Positions 57,276-64,000 of a stretch of 64,000 nt of DNA are shown piece after piece. Origin of the DNA: Bactrocera neohumeralis. Its lineage: Eukaryota > Arthropoda > Insecta > Diptera > Tephritidae. How positions within the stretch are numbered: the first letter of the stretch is position 1; each line of letters opens with the position of its first letter. The notes under the pieces were generated by a model that saw nothing but the letters and a program-made list of their open reading frames with translations, had not been told where the DNA came from and searched no databases. The stretch is from assembly GCF_024586455.1 (NCBI RefSeq), contig NW_026089624.1:14537341-14601340 (forward strand). Reading direction: 5' to 3'. The translations under genes were made by a program, and so were the position numbers.

Positions 57276-57629
57276 TGTTTAAAAATGCAGGCAAATACTG
57301 AAATATATTCAACGAAAATTCAGGAAAAAATACCGAGAATTTTTCGAGTAATTTTTGTTTACAAAGATATGTATTACATGTTGTAACCCGCCATTTTATT
57401 ATCACCTAGTCAGTCTCCCATCAGGATCAATAATACCTCTATATTTCATTTTATCCACATGACACCAATTCTGTTTTAATTTAGATGCTTATTTGGCAAC
57501 ATTTAATTTATAGCATTTAAATTGATAAATTGGCCTGAAATAGCCGTAGCAAACGTTCTTTCTGTTATTATATTTAAAGAACGATGTGTTATTTTAATTC
57601 AAAAAGCAATGTTTTGGTTTTGATTTTAG
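57276..57629 (+). other. end of a gw intron, with splice acceptor
   Basis: AT-rich, ending TTTTGATTTTAG at 57629, a good polypyrimidine-AG acceptor for the first visible gw exon. No upstream exon or promoter was recognised anywhere in the window. Confidence 0.65.
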
Positions 57630-58326
57630 CCTGCACAAAGCAACAGTAATAACGGTGGAGCTAATAACAATAACAGTAATACTAATAACGGTAAACCAAA
57701 TAACAGTGGAAGCTGTACCTCTGGCACAATTGGTCCGAACTCGAATATTAATAATGCTGGTAATAGCACTAGCGGTGTAGGATTAGTTGGTGGTGGAACA
57801 TCAGCAGCTGCTGCTAAAAATCAGTTAGAACAATTAAATACAATGCGTGAAGCGCTTTTTTCTCAGGAGGGTTGGGGTTGTCAGCATGTTAATCAGGATA
57901 CGAACTGGGAAGTGCCAAGTTCACCTGAGCCAACTAATAAGGATCCATCTGCTGGGCCCACAATGTGGAAACCCACTATTAATAATGGAACTGATTTGTG
58001 GGAGTTGAATTTGCGCAACGGTGGGCAACCACCAATTCAACCTGTTCAAAAAACTCCGTGGGGACATACACCATCTTCTAATCTAGGTGGAACATGGGGA
58101 GAAGATGATGATGGTACGGAAAGTAGCAGTGTATGGACTGGCTCATCGAATAATCCTTCAACTGCAGGCACTGTAGGGGTTACTGGAATAAATGCGACAG
58201 CTGTAGGTGCAAATGGACCTGGAAACAATCCCCAATGGGGTCAAACTGCTATTGGCATTGTCGTTGGATCAACTAACAACACCACCGGAACGGTTTCTGC
58301 CAACATTGGCAATGCATCTACCGTAG
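57630..58326 (+). CDS. gw: gw exon a
   Basis: Open from the acceptor. Residues before the 57843 ATG are Asn/Ser/Gly-rich and end AAAAKNQLEQLNT. Then GWGCQHVNQDTNWEVPSSPE, MWKPTINNGTDLWE, TPSSNLGGTWGEDDDG and QWGQ, all Argonaute-binding-type Trp motifs. The donor is GTTAGT at 58327 in phase 1; reading past it gives a stop at once. Confidence 0.9.
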
Positions 58327-61300
58327 GTTAGTGTGTGTTGATATAAAATTATTAGATGCCCTTCTGATTGCTTTTTTTGGTTATTTTTAGGTGGTGGCAC
58401 TGGTGTCCCTGGTGTAAATGTGCCCGGAAATGTGAACACAGCGCAAGCAAGTGGTTCTAATGGAAGTAATTGGGGAGACTCTCGTGACTTGAACAGTGGT
58501 GGCGTAACAAGTACTGTACCTATGCGGGGGTTGATCCCCGCGATCCAATGCGTGGTACGTCAGCAGTCGAGACTCGTGATTTGCGACTGATAGATCCGCG
58601 GGATCCTATACGTGGAGATCCTCGGGGAATTTCAGGACGTTTAAATGGCACGTCAGAAATGTGGGGTCAACATCATTCCATTGCACACAATCAAATACCA
58701 GCAATGAATAAAATAGTGGGGCCCGGTGTAGGCGCTTCCGTATCTACCGGCGCTGTTGTTGCCGGTGGAAGTGTAGCTGGTGGCATCGGACCTGGCAACA
58801 TTAATGCCATAAACCCTGTTGGTATAAGCGGTAACGTGAACGCTCACTGGGGACCTTCTTCGGCGGTGGTTGGACCAAAAGATATAACATCAATGGCAGG
58901 TAAAGTTACTGGGTGGGAAGAACCGTCGCCACCACCGCAACGCCGCAATATCCCCAACTATGACGATGGGACATCATTGTGGGGACAACAGTCACGTATA
59001 CCAGGTGGGAGTGGTTCTCATTGGAAGGATATATCAGATCCACTGAATAGGCATTTAACGCGAAACACTGTAGGCAATCAGAATACGACTAATGCAGGCG
59101 GTAGCCTCGGTAATAGCTCCGGCAATGGGTTGGGCAATAATCCAGGCGTAATAAATGCGTCAGTCGTTGGCGGTAGTGCCAACAATCCTATAAGCAGTGT
59201 AGGTCCGCAAGGACGACTTAGTTCAGGTGTTGGTCCTGGTATTGGTGTTAATCAGCATAAACCTGATAATTCTATGTGGGTCCATGCCAATAACTTAAAT
59301 GTAAACTCACGTAACACCACTTCTTGGGGTGATGAAGTTAATCACAATGTGGGCCCAAATCCAGGCGTTAATTGGATGGATGATAAAACTAGCGCTGGTA
59401 TTGGACAGCTAGGCGTTAGTGTTGGTGTAGCTAATTCTTGGAACGATCCACCACCGTCTTGGAGTAAGAACCAAAATAAAATAGCAGGTAATACTTCCGG
59501 TTGGGGTGCAAGTGGAAGTAGCGATGGTACAGACTTGTCATCTGACTGGAATACTCACGCTGCCATTGTTGGCAAAACTCAGCCAAAAATAGGTGGTGTT
59601 AACGTTAATATTAGTAACTTGAACACAGATGTGATTAAACAGAGTAAACAGTATCGTCTTCTTGTGGAAAATGGCTTTAAAAAAGAGGATGTAGAACGAG
59701 CCTTAATTAATACCAATATGAACATCGAAGAGGCTGCTGATTTACTTCGTGCTCCTATATCTACAGATTGGAGGCGACACGAAGAATCCCTGGGTTCTTA
59801 TAGTGATCACACAAACACTGGGGGCAATTTTGCGGGACGCTATCCCACAACGGCCTCTCAGTCTAATATGCCTTTCCCTCCGGTAAGTCATAATATACAT
59901 TAAATTTCTTCTACCTCTTGCGTTTACTCGTATATATTAATATTTACGTTTGTGAGGTTATATTTATTTGTAGAATATGTTGAACAGTATGAGCGGCAGC
60001 GGTGCAAGTGTTAGTGGTAATAATACAAATCTAGCAGCGCTCAATTCCATACAATCACTTCCAGTGCAAAAGTATTTGAATCCAGTACCACACAACGTTA
60101 ATAATGTCCCACAAGCTATGAATACTGCTGTTACTTTTGGTCCAGGGGTCGCTAATGTCTCAGCGACTGTGAATTCAACTTCAAATAGTAATAATCAACC
60201 ATCTGCTCAACAGCTGCGTGTACTTGTGCAGCAAATTCAACTAGCTGTTCACAGTGGATACTTATCTAGCCAAATCTTATCAGAACCTTTACCATCCTCA
60301 ATGCTTGTACTTTTATATCAATTATTGACAAATATTAAGGTAAGTTTATATTAATAAATTTTTTTAAGTATGTGTTTATTAAACGATTTTTAGCATCTTC
60401 AAGCGGCGCAGCAGTCTTTGACACGTGGTGGCAATAACCCCAATAACTCCCAGATAAGTTATGCTATTGCCAAATATAAGCAGCAAATCCAAAATTTACA
60501 AAATCAAATAAACGCACATCAAGCGTTCATATTGAAACAAAAGCAGCAACAGTCCATACCACAAAATACGCAACAGCACGCTACAGCACATGCCAATAAT
60601 TCTAACATGGAATATATTAGGCAGCATGATGCCATAAGTGTGTTACAGGGAAATTTTTCGGAAATGAACTTAACTAAGGTTAGCACATTTTTTTACATAA
60701 ATTTCTGTGTTTTTAGTATATATCTTTTTGTATAATTACAGCATAGCGGCTATCCGGGAGGTCCAAACTCACAGTCAAAACTTATTAATCAATGGAAGCT
60801 TCCTGAGAAAGATCTAACGTCAGATAGCACAGATTTTTCAAGAGCTCCAGGAACAACAAAACAAAATTTATCAGGTGCACCTGGTAGCGCTATGGGACCG
60901 TTGGGCCTGCAAAACGAGGGGTAATCATTTTCAAATAATAAAATTTCTCCCATATTGAGTAGGTCATTTCACATTTAGAACTTGGTCGGCTGGACGAAAT
61001 ATTGGAGATGGATGGCCAGATTCATCCACTGAAAATGAGAATAAAGACTGGTCTGTTGCTCAGCCTACACCTGCTGCGACGTACACTGATTTAGTTCAAG
61101 AGTTTGAACCAGGAAAACCATGGAAGGTAACTCGAGCCATACAATATAAATAATTAGGAATCTTGTAATATTTTTGCGTAATTTTTAAGGGCTCGCAGAT
61201 AAAAAGTATAGAGGACGATCCTAGTATAACTCCGGGTAGTGTAGCTAGATCTCCGCTGTCTATTAACTCGACGCCAAAAGAGGCTGACATATTTGCGAAT

Positions 61301-63928
61301 CCTGGCAAAAGTTCACCGACTGATTTGACACCGCTCAGTTTATCGTCATCTACATGGAGCTTTAATCCATCATCCAGCAATCAAGCTTTTCAAAGGTAGA
61401 GCATCTTAGTAACCGCGTGTCTAAAGAATGTTTTCTAATAATACCATATTTACAGTTATACTTGTATATATATATATTATGTAATATATATTAACGCACT
61501 TGTTAACACTTGTTATTAAAATTTCATTACAGTATACGCTTTATCTATATTAGCCCTTATAAAGTTATTTGTACATCTATTTATACCCTGAACATTATAT
61601 TGCCACAAAGTTTCTAACATGCTGATGGAAAAGTCGAAAACAGGTGGAAACGTATTAGCTTGATGCGCTGAATCGATCTAGACATGCCCGTCTCTCTGTA
61701 CATACCCAAATTAGACCCTATGTTTTTAAGATATGCATATGTAACTTTGGACACGTCCTTTTGTCCCCAAGAAGGTGCTCATTTGTCGGACCACTAAGAG
61801 CTGGAATATAAACTGAATGATGAAATACATGTCCTTGTATAGAAAAACTTTTTTATGTAACGAGATATTTTCACGAAATAGTACGATCTCCGAAGAAATT
61901 TTCACGGTTATTGCATATAGCTGCCATACAAACTGTCCGATCTAAATTAAGACAAAGATCTTCCTTTTATGCTTACTTTTTTTTTTGTATTGATAATCGT
62001 TTACTAAACTGCGATCCACTACTTCGAATTGCATATATATACATATGTGCAACAGTTTAAGATCCTGGTATCATTTATAACCCAGTTTTAACCAATAGTT
62101 AAATTTTGTTTCACTCACGTTATTTTGCATTTTAGGTGACGATATACTCTTGAAACCTATTGCTACAGAGTATAATAGCTTTGTTCACCTAACGGTTGTA
62201 TGTACCATCTAAACCTAAGCGACATGGATATATAGGCTTATATATGAGTATATAAATGATTATGATGAGGATAAAAGTTGAAATCCGGTTGACTGTTCGT
62301 CGGTCTTTCCGTCTGTCCGTTCCTTCGTCTGTCTGTTCGTCTGTTAGTCTGTCGGTCTGTCCGTTCGCCCGTCTGGGCAACTGTGGGAGTTAAAGTAAAA
62401 CTGGGCGTAGCCCCGCTCACTAATAAACCTTTATACCTTCCTACAATAATAACAACAACTAAAAACGCAATGAATTAAATACCAAATACACCAGAGACAT
62501 TAAATTTTACCTCCGAGATGGTATGAGAGGGCTTTATGGGAGGCGGAATGAAAATTGGACGATGGGCGTGGCACCGCCGACATTTCGGTGCCATCACATA
62601 TCTCGGGACTTGACCGACAGTTTTCGACAAAATTTAGTACGCGGCACTCTTCTCATATTTTTATGTCACAGTGGGATATCGGACAAAAACCACGTCTACT
62701 TCCCATGTAGCAAAATTTTAAATTTCACTATTTCATATTTCAGAAATATTTGCGAGTACTTGTTATATGTTATATACAAACTTTTTTATTTTAGTATTGA
62801 ACTAAGATAGTTGTGATATATGTATATGTGCATGTATACTAATTAAATATAGTTGGTCTGATAGTCCGCAACAATGTGCACCGTCGGAGTTGTGGGCAAC
62901 ATCAATGAACAAATCATCACGTGGTCCACCTCCGGGCTTGGGCTCCGGCAAGAGCGCAGGGGTATCAGGAGCTGGTGTACCATCTGTTACAAATTCCTCC
63001 TCCGTGGTAACAGGCGGTGCCAACGGATGGATAGTTACCGGAGGTCGCGGAGTACCAAACAGCAGTTCAGGATGGAACGCGTCCAATTCAGGATGGAACT
63101 CAACATGGTTACTACTAAAAAATTTGACAACCCAGGTATATACCTACAAATATGGTTTTGACGTTACTTGTATATATATATATTCTTTGTCTTCAATAGA
63201 TTGATGGTTCCACTTTACGTACCTTATGTATGCAGCATGGCCCACTTGCTAATTTTCATTTATTTTTAAATCAAGGAATTGCCTTATGTAAATATGCGAC
63301 ACGGGAGGAAGCAAACAAAGCTCAAATGTCATTAAATAACTGTGATTTTGGTAGCACTACTATTTGTGCCGAGTCACCGAGTGAAAGCGAAGTTCAAAAG
63401 ATATTGCAGCACTTGCCTCAAACGTCTAATTCTGTCTCTGCAGCAAGTGTAACAGGAAACGGTAGTAATGGAACCAACAATTCAAATAATGGCGGAAGTG
63501 TTATCGGAGGAAACAACTCCATATCTTCTGGTAGCGGAAATAATGCAGGGCCCTGCAATACTGTCGCCGGTTCAAGTGGTGGTAATGGCAGCATGACGTC
63601 GCATTCAGTCATTAGCGGTACTGGCAGTAATAATGGCTGCGGCGGCAATGTAATGAATAGCGGTAGCACTGGGAGCAACAGCAACAATGGAAACAGTCAG
63701 AGCCAGTCTGGTTCTGTTGGTCTAAGCTCGAGCACAGGCAAAACTAGTAACACTAATAATATTGCAAGCGGAAATGGGAGTTCAAATGTTACATCGAATA
63801 ATATCGTCGGTAGTAGCAACGCCGTAACTGCATCTACTTGGCGTCAAACACAAAATCAGCCGAGACCGTCTGGTAGAGACGAATATGACTATATTTCACA
63901 ATATGTTTGTTCCATTGTAGATGATTAA
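57630..63928 (+). CDS. gw: gawky/GW182 (TNRC6 family) miRNA silencing scaffold, N-terminal exon(s) possibly missing
   Basis: GW182 binds Argonaute through its GW/WG repeats and recruits PABP and the deadenylase complexes to miRNA-targeted mRNAs in cytoplasmic P bodies (established). Exons: 57630-58326, 58391-59882, 59974-60339, 60394-60678, 60742-60920, 60979-61126, 61190-61395, 62853-63135, 63200-63928. From the MREALFSQEGWG methionine (57843) this gives about 1390 residues. Domains: GW repeats (1 to about 570), UBA (about 575-617), Q/N-rich region, PAM2-type LVQEFEPGKPWKG (about 974-986), RRM (about 1137-1220), Ser/Asn/Gly-rich tail ending QYVCSIVDD. All junctions keep phase except that one base is missing in the G run at 58526-58530, so the genomic frame as given is broken there. 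The rest is fully open, which argues for an assembly error rather than a dead gene. Confidence 0.95.
58391..59882 (+). CDS. gw: gw exon b (contains the frameshift; GW repeats and UBA)
   Basis: Begins GGTGVPGVNVPGNVNTAQAS in the phase set by exon a, keeps SNWGDSRDLNSGG, then shifts frame at GGGGG (58526-58530). After it: IDPRDPIRGDPRGISGRLNG, GWEEPSPPPQRR, IPNYDDGTSLWGQQ, many W motifs, and the UBA domain KQYRLLVENGFKKEDVERAL...EEAADLLRAP (about 59640-59755). Donor GTAAGT at 59883. Confidence 0.92.
59974..60339 (+). CDS. gw: gw exon c
   Basis: NMLNSMSGSG..., then QQLRVLVQQIQLAVHSGYLS and LYQLLTNIK. Donor GTAAGT. Phase 0 at both ends. Confidence 0.9.
60394..60678 (+). CDS. gw: gw exon d (Q-rich, coiled-coil-like)
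   Basis: HLQAAQQSLTRGGNNPNNSQ, then AKYKQQIQNLQNQINAHQAF, a glutamine-rich helix, ending NFSEMNLTK. Donor GTTAGC. Confidence 0.9.
60742..60920 (+). CDS. gw: gw exon e
   Basis: HSGYPGGPNSQSKLINQWKL, TDFSRAPGTTKQNLSG, LGLQNEG. Donor GTAATC in phase 2, joining to TWSAGRN. Confidence 0.85.
60979..61126 (+). CDS. gw: gw exon f (PAM2-type motif)
   Basis: TWSAGRNIGDGWPDSS, NKDWSVAQPTPAATYT and DLVQEFEPGKPWK, the PABP-binding-type motif. Donor GTAACT. Confidence 0.88.
61190..61395 (+). CDS. gw: gw exon g
   Basis: GSQIKSIEDDPSITPGSVAR, SPLSINSTPKEADIF, SSSTWSFNPSSSN. The donor GTAGAG at 61396 is weak but gives the correct phase to join SWSDSPQQC. Confidence 0.85.
61581..62145. repeat. DINE-1/INE-1-like dispersed repeat in gw intron
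   Basis: Phrases CATATAGCTGCCATACAAAC, ATATTTTCACGAAATAGT and AATCGATCTAGACATGCCCG are characteristic, from memory, of a very common fly repeat usually grouped with Helitron-related INE-1/DINE-1 elements. Non-coding. Confidence 0.5.
62146..62730. repeat. second dispersed fly repeat in gw intron
   Basis: Contains AGAGTATAATAGCTTTGTTC, a GTCTGTCC-type simple repeat (about 62300-62376), and GACGATGGGCGTGGCACCGC, phrases I recall from abundant dipteran repeats of uncertain class. Non-coding; fills the rest of the 1.46-kb intron 61396-62852. Confidence 0.5.
62853..63135 (+). CDS. gw: gw exon h (silencing region, start of RRM)
   Basis: WSDSPQQCAPSELWATSMNK, SSRGPPPGLGSGKS, VVTGGANGWIVTGG, GWNASNSGWNSTWLLLKNLT; the last block opens the RRM. 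Donor GTATAT at 63136. Confidence 0.9.
63200..63928 (+). CDS. gw: gw last coding exon (RRM and C-terminus)
   Basis: IDGSTLRTLCMQHGPLANFH, NQGIALCKYATREEANKAQM, ESPSESEVQKILQHLPQT, a long Ser/Asn/Gly tract, then QPRPSGRDEYDYISQYVCSI and VDD before TAA. The remaining 72 bases are 3' untranslated and show no AATAAA within the window. Confidence 0.93.
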   Translation: MDGSTLRTLCMQHGPLANFHLFLNQGIALCKYATREEANKAQMSLNNCDFGSTTICAESPSESEVQKILQHLPQTSNSVSAASVTGNGSNGTNNSNNGGSVIGGNNSISSGSGNNAGPCNTVAGSSGGNGSMTSHSVISGTGSNNGCGGNVMNSGSTGSNSNNGNSQSQSGSVGLSSSTGKTSNTNNIASGNGSSNVTSNNIVGSSNAVTASTWRQTQNQPRPSGRDEYDYISQYVCSIVDD

Positions 63929-64000
63929 ATTGAGGAAATACGTTCGGAATCTGTATTTAATAATAATCATAATATAATTTATACAACTGAACTACTCGAC

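Noticed and set aside
62189..62420. Arg/Thr/Asp-rich open frames on the minus strand in the gw intron
   Set aside because: They translate a GTCTGTCC-type simple repeat; no gene.
63418..63687. Leu/Pro-rich antisense frame opposite the last gw exon
   Set aside because: Shadow of the Ser/Asn/Gly-rich coding tract.

Overview
The window looks like euchromatin from a higher fly, most likely a tephritid fruit fly. Its only host gene is the 3' part of gawky (gw, the fly GW182/TNRC6 orthologue), on the + strand from about 57630 to 63928. Eight canonical GT-AG introns join nine exons into a protein of about 1390 residues, close to my recollection of the Drosophila protein (about 1380). It has GW/WG repeats, a UBA domain, a PAM2-type motif, an RRM and a QYVCSIVDD-type C-terminus. 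The first coding exon shown is open back to its splice acceptor, so the true start lies upstream, and some or all of the preceding 57 kb may be gw intron. In Drosophila gw is on the dot chromosome (Muller F), the ancestral X of higher Diptera, so X linkage here is possible (inference).

The other ~57 kb is a graveyard of nested transposable elements. From 5' to 3': a terminal fragment of an unclassified element; a BEL/Pao pol pseudogene split by a solo LTR; a deleted mariner; RTE-clade non-LTR copies A (4.7-7.2 kb) and B (8.4-11.4 kb, split by a second solo LTR of the same family); a BEL/Pao gag remnant (11.7-12.3 kb); AT-rich sequence with a gap and a block of suspect base quality (about 15.9-16.9 kb); RTE copy C (17.3-19.8 kb); an RNase H-bearing non-LTR remnant inserted in the unclassified element (19.9-22.5 kb); and a pogo/Tigger element (23.4-27.9 kb) interrupted by a non-autonomous hAT-like element, itself carrying a pogo-like MITE.

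Next come RTE copy D (28.8-31.6 kb); a dispersed repeat here called family X with a trapped mariner end; a hAT-like MITE at 33.2-33.8 kb with its empty site next door; a 465-bp hairpin MITE at 36.2 kb; a nearly complete Jockey-superfamily element (37.76-41.44 kb) inside a mariner; a Jockey-clade remnant (42.9-44.8 kb); RTE copies E and F with an inverted second Jockey-like copy between them; a Tc1-like remnant; and RTE copy G (55.5-57.3 kb, - strand), ending about 350 bp before the first visible gw exon.

The points most worth checking are a one-base frameshift in gw inside a G run; one in-frame TAG shared by two Jockey-like copies just after the reverse-transcriptase YADD box; a 2A-like GIESNPGP motif followed by a zinc finger at the start of the same element; a PCNA-binding-type motif and a small in-frame intron in the pogo transposase; and the unclassified element, whose protein resembles a widespread but unnamed invertebrate family. 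No tRNA, rRNA or CRISPR was seen. All identifications come from reading translations and motifs by eye; no database search was run.
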